Assembly: GCA_964397255.1 (NCBI GenBank)
Contig: CAYNHQ010000010.1
Span: forward strand, 53,153-117,152
DNA length: 64,000 nucleotides
From: CAYNHQ01 sp964397255
GTDB taxonomy: Bacteria > Bdellovibrionota_G > JALEGL01 > DATDPG01
Reading direction: 5' to 3'
The notes under the pieces: generated by a model
Databases searched by the model: none
The model's input: only the letters and a program-made list of their open reading frames with translations
What the model was told of the DNA's origin: nothing
Part shown: positions 25,108 to 32,944 of the stretch, in pieces
How positions within the stretch are numbered: the first letter of the stretch is position 1
How the letters are laid out: each line of letters starts with the position of its first letter
Program-made: the position numbers and the translations under genes

Positions 25108-25902
25108 ATGATAAATATAAAACCATCAAACGTAATTTTGTTTTTAGTTTGCCTAAGGATTGTCGCTTGTAGCGGCGACAATGGAGGGGGTGGGGCAAGA
25201 ACACCCAATGCCGAAGATTTTTCTAGTCCCACGGGTTCGCTTACTAATGAAAATGCAAATGAGGTAGCGCAAGTCTTATTTAATGTTTTTAGGCACGAGG
25301 CTGGAGGTTATCCCGGTGGAAATGATCTTAACGACTTAAATGATATTGCTACGAGTTCGTGCAATACAGTTATTTCCGACGGGACTACTGGTAGTCTTGA
25401 TTTTAAGTGTTGGTTTAGTGCTTTTATGGCAAAAAGTGGTTGTACGGGTTCAGGAACATTAACGTACACTTCCCCATCTGCTAGTGAAACGACGTTTGAA
25501 GACCAGAACATTTCGATCCATTGTCCAGCGGGAGTTTTCACGTCTGACGCTTACGAAAAGATGGTCAACGGTGAGGTCAAAGTGAACTTTAGTATGCCGC
25601 CACCTGCCAGTTTTGGGAATGCGACCCTATGCGCCAATGTTTCGGAAACAATCAACGGAACTGTACGCGCAAGCGATTACTGTGAAGATGTTGGCAGCGC
25701 CATGGTTTCTGTAAATCAAAGTGACGGAAATATTTTGTGTACGTACACGACAAATTCAAATGTCGATTGCACAAGCGTAAGCCTTAGCTGCAAAGATGCC
25801 ATGGGAGACGCCACGATCACATGCGATGCTGCGCCTTCAAGCGGAATTTCTAACTGTGTGAACCCGTTGCAAACAGCCAGTAACTGCAAGGTGACCCGGT
25901 AA
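25108..25902 (+). CDS. Hypothetical cysteine-rich lipoprotein
   Basis: 264 aa from ATG at 25108; the longer frame upstream runs antiparallel to sense through nadB and is rejected. The signal 'SNVILFLVCLRIVAC' ends in a lipobox (Cys21), followed by a Gly/Asn-rich flexible stretch (SGDNGGGGARTPN). The mature part has about a dozen further cysteines spaced for disulfides and an immunoglobulin-like beta pattern near 'GSGTLTYTSPSASETTF'. It has no Shine-Dalgarno site and a promoter-like element directly upstream. Function is unknown; it is a cell-surface or periplasmic protein. Confidence 0.72.
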   Translation: MINIKPSNVILFLVCLRIVACSGDNGGGGARTPNAEDFSSPTGSLTNENANEVAQVLFNVFRHEAGGYPGGNDLNDLNDIATSSCNTVISDGTTGSLDFKCWFSAFMAKSGCTGSGTLTYTSPSASETTFEDQNISIHCPAGVFTSDAYEKMVNGEVKVNFSMPPPASFGNATLCANVSETINGTVRASDYCEDVGSAMVSVNQSDGNILCTYTTNSNVDCTSVSLSCKDAMGDATITCDAAPSSGISNCVNPLQTASNCKVTR

Positions 25903-25935
25903 AATGGAAGTGTTTTTCTCCCATAGAATGAACAA

Positions 25936-26457
25936 ATGCTTCCAGTCATAAAAACGCTCGAAGACCTCGTCCGAGCAGGAATCATTAAGGAATACGTAAT
26001 CGGCGGTGCGACAGCATTGCTCTATTTCTCGCAGCCAACCTTTACAGATGATATCGACGTCTTTGTTTATCTAGCGGAATCTGGTCCGAGGCTTCTGAAT
26101 ATTTCTCCAATCTATAAGTATTTGATTGAACATAGGGGAGCCACAACGAAAGAGGATCATATCCTGATCGAGGGATTCCCAATCCAATTTCTTGTTCCTT
26201 ACGACGACTTGAGTGAGGAAGCTTTTAAAAAGGCCGTCATGGCAAAGATTGAAGGTGCTCAGTTCAGGGTTTTCGATTTGGAGCATCTGATGGCAATTAT
26301 GATTCAGCTGGGAAAAGCCAAATATATCGAGCGACTCAGGATTTTGGTTGAGAACAAATCTTTTGACTCCAAAAAGCTTCATCGAATTTTGACTCGGTTT
26401 AAACTGTTAGGGAAATGGGATAAAATAAAAGCGGGTTGGAAGGTAACGCGTGCGTAA
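25936..26457 (+). CDS. Nucleotidyltransferase-fold protein (AbiEii/toxin-like)
   Basis: 173 aa. 'YVIGGATALLYF' (Gly23-Gly24) and 'FTDDIDVFV' (Asp39, Asp41) are the GG...DxD motif of the DNA polymerase beta-type nucleotidyltransferase fold seen in AbiEii/MenT-like proteins. A helical C-terminal part follows. Members transfer nucleotides to tRNA or proteins and often act as toxins. Its stop overlaps the start of a 60-aa basic protein by 8 bases, giving a two-gene toxin-antitoxin-like cassette. The role as toxin is inferred. Confidence 0.75.
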   Translation: MLPVIKTLEDLVRAGIIKEYVIGGATALLYFSQPTFTDDIDVFVYLAESGPRLLNISPIYKYLIEHRGATTKEDHILIEGFPIQFLVPYDDLSEEAFKKAVMAKIEGAQFRVFDLEHLMAIMIQLGKAKYIERLRILVENKSFDSKKLHRILTRFKLLGKWDKIKAGWKVTRA

Positions 26458-26632
26458 AACAAAATTTAAAACGCCCAAAGATCTTCTTCGAACTGTTTTG
26501 AAGGAGAAGAGGCGAATGGAACGAGAGCGGAAGAATCTTTCGTTCGAGGAAAAATTGAAAATTCTCGTCAAGCTTCAGGAAAAGGCATTCTTTATGGGCA
26601 AAACCAAGTTCCGCCCCTGGCCCGTGTCGTAA
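26450..26632 (+). CDS. Small basic protein coupled to the nucleotidyltransferase
   Basis: 60 aa from GTG at 26450, overlapping the nucleotidyltransferase by 8 bases. Highly charged and helical: 'TPKDLLRTVLKEKRRMERERKNLSFEEKLKILVKLQEKAFF'. No domain is recognised. Such small partners downstream of nucleotidyltransferase-fold genes are candidates for antitoxins or cofactors. The coupling by overlap argues that it is expressed. The order toxin-first would be reversed relative to the MazF-type pair in this window. Confidence 0.6.
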   Translation: MRKTKFKTPKDLLRTVLKEKRRMERERKNLSFEEKLKILVKLQEKAFFMGKTKFRPWPVS

Positions 26633-26684
26633 AATTAGAGAACTCTGTGTAGAGGGCTCTGGGAGCTTGTCAAAGAACCTTAAA

Positions 26685-26757
26685 CTGACACAAACACTGT
26701 CAGTTTTTGCGGTCCTGACAACTTTTCTCATCTCAAAATCGTTGGCATGGGGGTTGC
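26685..26757 (+). promoter_or_regulatory. Sigma54-like promoter with repeated TGTCAG/CTGACA sites (copy 2)
   Basis: CTGACA (26685-26690), TGTCAG (26698-26703) and CTGACA (26715-26720) precede TTGGCAT-N5-TTGCT, with GG at 26744-26745 and GC at 26756-26757, spaced exactly 12. This is close to the sigma54 consensus TGGCAC-N5-TTGCW. The spacing of CTGACA to the -24/-12 element equals that of copy 1 at 25052-25094. The leader to the inositol-3-phosphate synthase ATG is about 75 bases. Confidence 0.6.
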
Positions 26758-26844
26758 TCTATAAACCTATCGAAATGAAACCTCGCCTCTATAGACTTTT
26801 TGCAGCCTTTCCTATAGAAGCGAACACTCTTGAGAGGACGTACG

Positions 26845-28173
26845 ATGTCAAATACAAGTAATAACAAGAAAATTACGGTAGCTCCGGCGGATGGAAAACT
26901 GGGGGTTTTAATTCCAGGCCTTGGTGCTGTTAGCACCACCTTTATCATCGGCGTGAAGGCGATTCTTCGAGGTCTCGGGGAACCCTTTGGCTCCCTGACG
27001 CAAATGGGAACCATCCGTTTGGGAAAACGAACCGAGGAACGGAATCCTCTCATCAAAGATTTTGTTTCATTAGCTCAACTTCAAAATCTCGAATTCGGAG
27101 CCTGGGATATTTTTTCCGAGAATTGTTACGAAGTGGCGATTCGGTCCAACGTCATCTTTAAAAATTTAGTTGAATCGGTTCGAGACGACATCGAGTCCAT
27201 CAAACCTTGGAAGGCCGTATTCGATCCCGCATACGTCAGCCGCCTTCACGGCGACCACGTCAAGAAAGGCAAAACCAAATACGACCTCGCTCGTGAAGTT
27301 ATGGATGACATTTCTCGGTTTAAAGAAGAGAAAAAGGTCGCCCGGATGGTCATGATCTGGTGTGGCTCGACCGAGGCCTTTCTAAAACCCGGACCCGCTC
27401 ATCAGGACATCGAAAGTTTTGAAAAAGCTCTCAAGGCGAATGATCCGACGATTGCGCCGAGCATGATTTACGCCTACGCGGCTATTCAGTCGGGTGTTCC
27501 GTTTGCCAATGGTGCGCCCAATTTGACTGTGGATATTCCCGCGCTCGTTAAATTGGCGAATGAAAGAAAGGTTCCGATTTCGGGAAAGGATTTCAAGACC
27601 GGCCAAACATTGATGAAAACGATTCTTGCGCCTGGATTTAAAGCTCGCCTCCTGGGAATCAATGGTTGGTACTCGATGAATATTTTGGGCAATCGTGACG
27701 GTGAGGTTCTCGACGCTCCAGAAAATTTCAAGACCAAAGAAGAATCGAAATTATCAGTTCTTGAAGAAATCCTTCAGCCCGATTTATATCCGGAACTTTA
27801 TAAGGATCTCTACCACAAGGTTCGGATTAACTATTACCCGCCTCGCGGCGACAACAAAGAGAGCTGGGACAACATCGACCTCTTCGGCTGGCTCAATTAC
27901 AAAATGCAGCTCAAGGTTAACTTCCTCTGCAAGGATTCCATTTTGGCGGCTCCGATCGTTCTAGACTTGGTTCTCTTTTCGGACTTCGCCAAGCGATGTG
28001 GCTTTAAGGGAATTCAGGAATGGCTCTCGTTTTATTACAAGAGCCCAATGGTTGCACAAGGACTCTATCCCGAGCATGATCTCTTTGTGCAACTCATGAA
28101 ACTGAAAAACACGCTTCGATACGTTCAGGGCGAAGATCTCATCACCCATCTCGGCCGTGAATATTACGACTGA
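26845..28173 (+). CDS. ino1: Inositol-3-phosphate synthase
   Basis: 442 aa from ATG at 26845, with GAGAGGA seven bases upstream. The N-terminal NAD-binding region 'LGVLIPGLGAVSTTFIIGV' and the catalytic stretch 'SGKDFKTGQTLMKTILAPG' followed by 'LLGINGWYSMNILGNRDGEVLD' are diagnostic. It converts glucose-6-phosphate to myo-inositol-3-phosphate, the entry to inositol lipids or osmolytes. This is uncommon in Gram-negative bacteria. It is preceded by a sigma54-like promoter and followed, with a 17-base overlap, by an exported protein gene. Confidence 0.95.
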   Translation: MSNTSNNKKITVAPADGKLGVLIPGLGAVSTTFIIGVKAILRGLGEPFGSLTQMGTIRLGKRTEERNPLIKDFVSLAQLQNLEFGAWDIFSENCYEVAIRSNVIFKNLVESVRDDIESIKPWKAVFDPAYVSRLHGDHVKKGKTKYDLAREVMDDISRFKEEKKVARMVMIWCGSTEAFLKPGPAHQDIESFEKALKANDPTIAPSMIYAYAAIQSGVPFANGAPNLTVDIPALVKLANERKVPISGKDFKTGQTLMKTILAPGFKARLLGINGWYSMNILGNRDGEVLDAPENFKTKEESKLSVLEEILQPDLYPELYKDLYHKVRINYYPPRGDNKESWDNIDLFGWLNYKMQLKVNFLCKDSILAAPIVLDLVLFSDFAKRCGFKGIQEWLSFYYKSPMVAQGLYPEHDLFVQLMKLKNTLRYVQGEDLITHLGREYYD

Positions 28174-29044
28174 TCGAATTGCGATTGCCCTAGCTCTCGC
28201 TCTTTTGCCCTCCACGACATTCGCGGCAGGAAAAGCCATTCCTCGCGATGCATTGGTCCTGGAAAAACCTGTCGAGGTTCGCCAATTTCCCGACCGGAAA
28301 GGGAAGGTGGTTGCCAAACTTCGCCCCTGCGACGAACTTGTATTGATCGAAAAAGGAGGAAAAAAGCGCGGCTATGTAGAGGCCATTTTTCTCAACGAAG
28401 AGGCGCAAAAGGTAAAAAGGGGATGGGTGAAATGGGATGATTCATTGTATGTGTTCCCCGAACCCCGGCCCGCACTTCCTCGAACGGATACAACACCTGC
28501 GATTGCATTTCCTTGGGATCAAAAGGCTCCTCAACCTGGCGATCCAGACTATGCTCGGGTTACACGAAAATCGTTCCTCTTCACTTGCCTGGAACATCCC
28601 CACCCGGAAAAAGTCAGAGCCATACTAAAGCAAATTTTAGATCGCTATACAGCGGATTTGACGGCGGAAGATGTGGTGAAAATTCTCCCACTTCTTCGCT
28701 ACACGGAGGATGCCGATCTTCCCCGTGTGAAGGACCTTCTGGCCAAATTTAAAACGAATCCGGACGTGGCGAAGTTCCTCGCGGCGAATCCAATTTTCGG
28801 TCCAACCATTGAAGAAAAGGAGATTGCAGCGTCCACTCCGATTCCGCATCCTACGGAAACACCTGCGCCAAACCCAGTCGGGGGCTTGCTCATGGGGCTA
28901 CCCATTCAGAAAATCGCAATGGGAGTCATCGGAGGCGCAGCGATTGTTCTGATTCTCTCGCTTCTAATGCGGAGCCGCCGGAAGAAGCGCGAATCGGCGC
29001 ACTATGAAGAAACTCAGTCCGGCCCCGATGGCCCGGCGATTTAG
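28157..29044 (+). CDS. Exported membrane protein with SH3-like domain
   Basis: 295 aa from GTG at 28157, overlapping the inositol-3-phosphate synthase by 17 bases. A signal peptide (about 8-24, 'IAIALALALLPSTTFAAG') precedes an SH3b-like segment (about 35-95, 'EVRQFPDRKGKVVAKLRPCDELVLIEK'). A helical repeat region and a Pro/Thr-rich linker (about 230-245) follow. One transmembrane helix (about 255-275) is followed by a basic 'RSRRKKRE' stop-transfer. The 3' end overlaps the convergent gene by 81 bases. No function is recognised. Confidence 0.75.
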   Translation: MNITTDRIAIALALALLPSTTFAAGKAIPRDALVLEKPVEVRQFPDRKGKVVAKLRPCDELVLIEKGGKKRGYVEAIFLNEEAQKVKRGWVKWDDSLYVFPEPRPALPRTDTTPAIAFPWDQKAPQPGDPDYARVTRKSFLFTCLEHPHPEKVRAILKQILDRYTADLTAEDVVKILPLLRYTEDADLPRVKDLLAKFKTNPDVAKFLAANPIFGPTIEEKEIAASTPIPHPTETPAPNPVGGLLMGLPIQKIAMGVIGGAAIVLILSLLMRSRRKKRESAHYEETQSGPDGPAI

Positions 29045-29851
29045 GGCTTCCTTCGGCATTTGATCGTTCGGATAAGTTTCAGCCCAACGTTGATACGCTT
29101 CCTGTGCGCGAATGGGGTCGCCCAAATGCAGCCACAATGCGCCTTCGTACTCTACGGAGCGAATTTCAGGACATACGCTTCGAAGTTTGTCGGGAGTGGT
29201 TTCGAAATGAATTACGGAAATTAATTCTTCATTGCAACGTTCAACCTTTGCTTGATCAACGGTCAAAAAGAACTGAACCGGAGTTGTTGTCAGCGTAACT
29301 AAAAAAGGTGCGGCCAAGATAGCTGCCCACGACCTGGTTTTCTCAGGCGTAAGAAAATAAAGAATCAGAAAGAGTGGCACGATCCAAAAAAGAAGGCCCC
29401 AAGAACCGACCTCGGCAAATAGATGAGCCGGCAAAGAGGGCGCCACGCCGAAATATGGTGCAATATCGTTCCAGACCGGCCATTGGGCGTAGGAAAGAAC
29501 CGCGCGTTGAGCTTCCGCTTGATGCACCGTCCATTGGCCCATCCCAACCCCTCGGAAATGTGTGCTGGCGGCCATCCAATACGCCTCAACGAACCCCAAG
29601 AGCCGGCCCCAAAATGACCGAAAAAGGGGAGCCATCAAGATCGTCATCGCGGGCGGGAGCCAGAGAAATTTTCGATGATTAGATAAAAGGATGCAAAAGA
29701 ATAAAACGACGAGTCCCATCCATCGAAAACCTGGAAAGGGAAGTGATCCGAGAAAAACTGCGACACCAATTGCGAGTGCGTATCGCGGTCGAAAAGCCGC
29801 AACGGCTATCCACAGAGGTGCTAAAAGGAGAGCGATTAGCTCAAGCCACAT
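28964..29851 (-). CDS. Polytopic membrane protein
   Basis: 295 aa. Four to six hydrophobic helices (about 1-85 and 155-205). The central extracytoplasmic loop 'AASTHFRGVGMGQWTVHQAEAQ' resembles the late loop of O-antigen ligase/polymerase-like proteins, and a TPR-like stretch near the C-terminus ('GDPIRAQEAYQRWAETYPNDQMPKEALNRRA') is similar to that seen in some Wzy-type proteins. It is much shorter than a full polymerase, so it may be a C-terminal fragment or a divergent relative. It overlaps the convergent SH3-like protein gene over 81 bases, unusual for this genome. Confidence 0.65.
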   Translation of the reverse strand: MWLELIALLLAPLWIAVAAFRPRYALAIGVAVFLGSLPFPGFRWMGLVVLFFCILLSNHRKFLWLPPAMTILMAPLFRSFWGRLLGFVEAYWMAASTHFRGVGMGQWTVHQAEAQRAVLSYAQWPVWNDIAPYFGVAPSLPAHLFAEVGSWGLLFWIVPLFLILYFLTPEKTRSWAAILAAPFLVTLTTTPVQFFLTVDQAKVERCNEELISVIHFETTPDKLRSVCPEIRSVEYEGALWLHLGDPIRAQEAYQRWAETYPNDQMPKEALNRRAIGAGLSFFIVRRFALLPAAPH

Positions 29852-30162
29852 TGTAGAAAGGATGCTTAATTTGGCTGCGCCCGTCCATACGAATTACTTC
29901 TGATAAGTAATATTATGTTAAATAATAATGAGATGTAATATTTTCTACCTCTCCCCAGCTCATCTGTGCTCAATCGTATTCTACTAGTATACAAATTTGA
30001 GTATTTTCTACTTGCTTTTGCCGGGGCGACTTTCATACAGTCCCTCGTAACGTGGTGCGCTAACCATTTAACTGGGGCAAGGAGGGATCCGAGATCGCTT
30101 CGTCAATCCACACGACACCAGAGATTCGCGAAACGATTTCGGAAAATCGTAGGGGGGAGCGT
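29852..30162. other. 311-bp AT-rich intergenic region upstream of the TIGR02147 regulator
   Basis: The only gap over 300 bases. It holds a perfect 7-bp inverted repeat with a 5-base loop (ATTACTT 29893-29899, AAGTAAT 29905-29911), a run of TTA/ATT trinucleotides, and a 10-bp direct repeat TATTTTCTAC at 29939-29948 and 30002-30011 (63 bp apart). Near the end is AGGGGGGAG, the ribosome-binding site of the regulator. No credible gene is seen. It probably carries promoters for the minus-strand membrane protein and for the regulator operon. Confidence 0.6.
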
Positions 30163-31074
30163 TTGAGCAGGGAGGCGCGGGCAACTCGCCTCCCTGCCAA
30201 ACGTTTTGCGAAGACCAAGCCGCCCTTCTCTATCCGGCCAACGATATACGCCTACAACAACTATCGCCTCTACCTTGGCGACCTTTATCATCATCTGAAG
30301 ACAAAACTTCGGTCCTTTTCCTTTCGGTCCTTTTCTGAAGAAGCTGGGTTCTCGTCACCCAATTTCCTCAAACTCGTGATTGACGGGAAACGAAATGTTA
30401 GCCCGCACGGAATTGAGAAATTCGTTCATGGCCTTCATCTTGGTGGAGACGAAGCTGAATATTTTGAGAATCTCGTTTTCTTCGGCCAAGCAGAAACCTT
30501 GGCCGAAAAAAATCGATACTACGAGAGAATGAGTCGGCACCGAAGCTTTCGCCAAATTCGTGGCCTTGATCGAGATCAATTCGAATATTTTTCGAAATGG
30601 TACTACCCGGCGATACGCGAATTAATTGGCACCCGGAGATTCCGCAACGATCCCGCTTGGATTGCACAGGCCCTAAACCCACCTATTCCCGTTCAAGCAG
30701 CGACCCGGGCGATTGGCCTCCTTCTTTCCTTACGATTAATTGAACGATTGCCCGATGGAGCCCTCCGCCAAATGGATCCCATTGTGAGTTCCGGAGCGGA
30801 AATTCGTTCCTTGGTCGTTCGAAATTATCACGGAGAAATGATTCAAAAGAGCCTTCGCGCGCTTGATCTCAGCCCTGCGAATGAAAGAGATATAAGCTCC
30901 GTAACTCTCAGCATTCCCGAATCTCTAATTTCCGACTTAAAGGAACGAATTGCCTGTTTTCGTCGGGAATTGTTAACCACAATCGGGAAATCAACCACCC
31001 CTGCCGATCAGGTATATCAACTGAATATCCAACTTTTTCCACTGACACGAAAGCTAAACGAGGGGAACGCGTGA
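30163..31074 (+). CDS. TIGR02147 (DUF4423) family regulator-like protein
   Basis: 303 aa from TTG at 30163, supported by AGGGGGGAG five bases upstream. The N-terminus after a basic stretch reads 'IYAYNNYRLYLGDLYHHLKTKL', then 'SFRSFSEEAGFSSPNFLKLVIDGKRNVSP', a helix-turn-helix-like pattern, and 'YYERMSRHRSFRQIRGLDRDQFEYFSKWYYPAIREL'. This is the TIGR02147 family, known mainly from Fibrobacter, Bdellovibrio and related genomes. It is thought to be regulatory. The stop overlaps the next gene's start (TGATG), coupling it to a lipoprotein. Confidence 0.87.
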   Translation: MSREARATRLPAKRFAKTKPPFSIRPTIYAYNNYRLYLGDLYHHLKTKLRSFSFRSFSEEAGFSSPNFLKLVIDGKRNVSPHGIEKFVHGLHLGGDEAEYFENLVFFGQAETLAEKNRYYERMSRHRSFRQIRGLDRDQFEYFSKWYYPAIRELIGTRRFRNDPAWIAQALNPPIPVQAATRAIGLLLSLRLIERLPDGALRQMDPIVSSGAEIRSLVVRNYHGEMIQKSLRALDLSPANERDISSVTLSIPESLISDLKERIACFRRELLTTIGKSTTPADQVYQLNIQLFPLTRKLNEGNA

Positions 31075-31952
31075 TGAAGCACACGCTTTATTGGCTTTTC
31101 TCCTTTTACCTTCTTGGAGCAGGTCTTCTAAATTGCGGCGGCACTGAAGCGGGCAATCCTGAAGACACTCCCCGACCGATTGTGGCAGGCCCGCCCGCTC
31201 GGGAGCTTCACCTCAATGTCGACGTGATGGGATATTGGGACGATCTCGTAGTTGTTGAAACGCCTCCCATTATTGCCTCCTCAGCCCTGCAGGCCCCTCC
31301 CACAGATAAAATTAAATATAGTGTTGTGGTTGAAAAAGCAAAAATGAATGTGGAAAGCATACAACTCTTTTCTCCGAGCTCTAAATCACCTATCGGAAAC
31401 ATCCAGGGGCCCTTTTGGCTTGATCTTCTTTCCTCTGACTGGTTCTCAAAGGCGTTGTTATGGAATTTCCCCATGAATACACGCTTTCAGAAAGTAAGCG
31501 TCACCTTGGCCCCGTCGGAAAAATATCCGACATATGCGGTGATGCTTGAAGGGAACGTAGTACCCGGAAACCGCCCTATTCAAATTATCCTTACCACCCC
31601 TTTCGATTTTAATCTAAAAAGCAATCGTTCAGACGGTCTCTTTCCCCTGGATCCGAACCAAACGAATCAATTCTTCGTTGCATTTAACGTCGCTCATTGG
31701 CTGAAAAACACTGGCCTTCAAGTGGACGAGCCAGATGTGCAGATCCCGGTTGTGATTACAGAAAAAAACCATCCAGAATTAACAGACATCATTCGACAGA
31801 ATATTCGTCAGTCTTGTCGTCTATTCGGCGATCCCAATCACGATGGCGTGTTGACACCTGACGAGTGGAGCAATCCGAATGAAATCCTTGCAAGGGCAGC
31901 TTCGCTTCCGACGAGACGACCATCATCTCTGTATCTCCACCCACCTATATAG
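31074..31952 (+). CDS. Lipoprotein with CGGTEAGNP motif
   Basis: 292 aa from ATG at 31074, overlapping the upstream stop as TGATG; a GTG one codon earlier is less likely given AGGGG at normal distance to the ATG. The signal ends in a lipobox at LLNC, immediately followed by GGTEAGNP, a motif found after the lipidated Cys in lipoproteins next to TIGR02147 genes (recalled, not verified here). The C-terminal region has an EF-hand-like loop 'DPNHDGVLTPDEW'. It overlaps the convergent trmB by 8 bases. It is a surface or periplasmic protein of unknown ligand. Confidence 0.75.
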   Translation: MKHTLYWLFSFYLLGAGLLNCGGTEAGNPEDTPRPIVAGPPARELHLNVDVMGYWDDLVVVETPPIIASSALQAPPTDKIKYSVVVEKAKMNVESIQLFSPSSKSPIGNIQGPFWLDLLSSDWFSKALLWNFPMNTRFQKVSVTLAPSEKYPTYAVMLEGNVVPGNRPIQIILTTPFDFNLKSNRSDGLFPLDPNQTNQFFVAFNVAHWLKNTGLQVDEPDVQIPVVITEKNHPELTDIIRQNIRQSCRLFGDPNHDGVLTPDEWSNPNEILARAASLPTRRPSSLYLHPPI

Positions 31953-32550
31953 CCTCCGTCAGAGATGTGCGTACTGCCGTGATGAAATAGATCGGCCTTC
32001 CCTCGACTAGATATTTAACGTGATAGTTACTCAGAATTGAACCGGTTTGTACGGAATAATCAATTCGAAGTTCCTTTCCTAAGAAGGGAGCGAGAACTTC
32101 ACATATCGAATGATAGTAATCCAGATAATCCGTAGCAATATGAAGTTGACCGCCCGGTCGAAGCGTTCGGCAAATCTCTTTGATGAATTGAGGCTGAATG
32201 AATCTTCGTTTTCGATGTCTTTTTTTCGGCCAGGGGTCTGGAAAATTAATATGGTATTCAGAAACCGATGTATCCGTAACGAATCGCTCGAGAAAACCCT
32301 CTACATAAACAGGCACCACGCGAATTTGAGAAAGGCCAGCCTTTTCAAAGCGCGCTACGGCATGATGAAGCCACTTTTTCGATTTTTCGATTCCGAGATA
32401 ATTTCGATCTGGAAAGGCCGTCGCCCGCTCACGAAGAAAGCGGCCCTTCCCCATCCCAATTTCGATTTCAAGAGGTCGATCCGCTCCGAAAAGGGTCACT
32501 ATATCGAGCGGGGCGCTCAACTCATCCGGATTTAGAATCATCGGCGGCAT
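31945..32550 (-). CDS. trmB: tRNA (guanine-46-N7-)-methyltransferase
   Basis: 201 aa from ATG at 32550. In-frame ATG at 32541 is the alternative; the longer frame overlaps more of the upstream gene. The SAM-binding strand 'LEIEIGMGKGRFL', 'NYLGIEKSKKWL' and the signature 'FPDPWPKKRHRKRRFI' identify TrmB, and 'TDYLDYYHSI' matches the C-terminal catalytic region. It methylates G46 in the variable loop of tRNA. It overlaps the small TPR protein gene by 29 bases, in a transcription unit headed by the two giant secreted proteins. Confidence 0.94.
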   Translation of the reverse strand: MPPMILNPDELSAPLDIVTLFGADRPLEIEIGMGKGRFLRERATAFPDRNYLGIEKSKKWLHHAVARFEKAGLSQIRVVPVYVEGFLERFVTDTSVSEYHINFPDPWPKKRHRKRRFIQPQFIKEICRTLRPGGQLHIATDYLDYYHSICEVLAPFLGKELRIDYSVQTGSILSNYHVKYLVEGRPIYFITAVRTSLTEAI

Positions 32551-32935
32551 CGGATGCGGGCTCCGGTTCGCCCAGCGTGGCCCGAATCTTTGCAAGCATC
32601 AATTCATTGTCGGTTCGTTCAAATGCGCGCTTGGCAAATCGAAATTTTCCCAAATCAAAAGCCTGGTAGCCCAGCTTGTTCCACACATCGTTTGAGATTT
32701 CTCCGCTGGACCTTTCGAGCGCATCCAAAAGAAAAGCATCTCCCTCACTTACAGCCAACTGTTTGATCTTCTCAAGACCTGACGAATTCTCCGCTTTCTT
32801 AAAATACCAAAGAGCATCTTGCACATATCCCTTGGAAAGAGCCGTCTCGCCCAATGAGTTGAGGGTGGAGGTTTCTGCTTGTGGAGAGGATAGGAGGCCT
32901 TGGCGTTCTTTCCAGCGGGGCAATTCGGTTTTCAT
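32522..32935 (-). CDS. Small TPR-like protein
   Basis: 137 aa with three TPR-like helical pairs: 'TLNSLGETALSKGYVQDALWYFKKAENSSG', 'AVSEGDAFLLDALERSSGEI' and 'VWNKLGYQAFDLGKFRFAKRAFERTDN'. It ends in an acidic, low-complexity tail. It begins nine bases after the stop of the M1 aminopeptidase gene and runs into trmB. No signal peptide is present, so it is cytoplasmic. It may be an assembly factor or an unrelated passenger of the operon. Confidence 0.7.
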   Translation of the reverse strand: MKTELPRWKERQGLLSSPQAETSTLNSLGETALSKGYVQDALWYFKKAENSSGLEKIKQLAVSEGDAFLLDALERSSGEISNDVWNKLGYQAFDLGKFRFAKRAFERTDNELMLAKIRATLGEPEPASDAADDSKSG

Positions 32936-32944
32936 GGGGCTCTC

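Noticed and set aside
26667..26861. 64-aa frame with a signal-like start overlapping the inositol-3-phosphate synthase promoter
   Set aside because: It starts with TTG without a Shine-Dalgarno site and lies over the conserved promoter module. The related module at 25035 gives a similarly signal-like read-through by chance.
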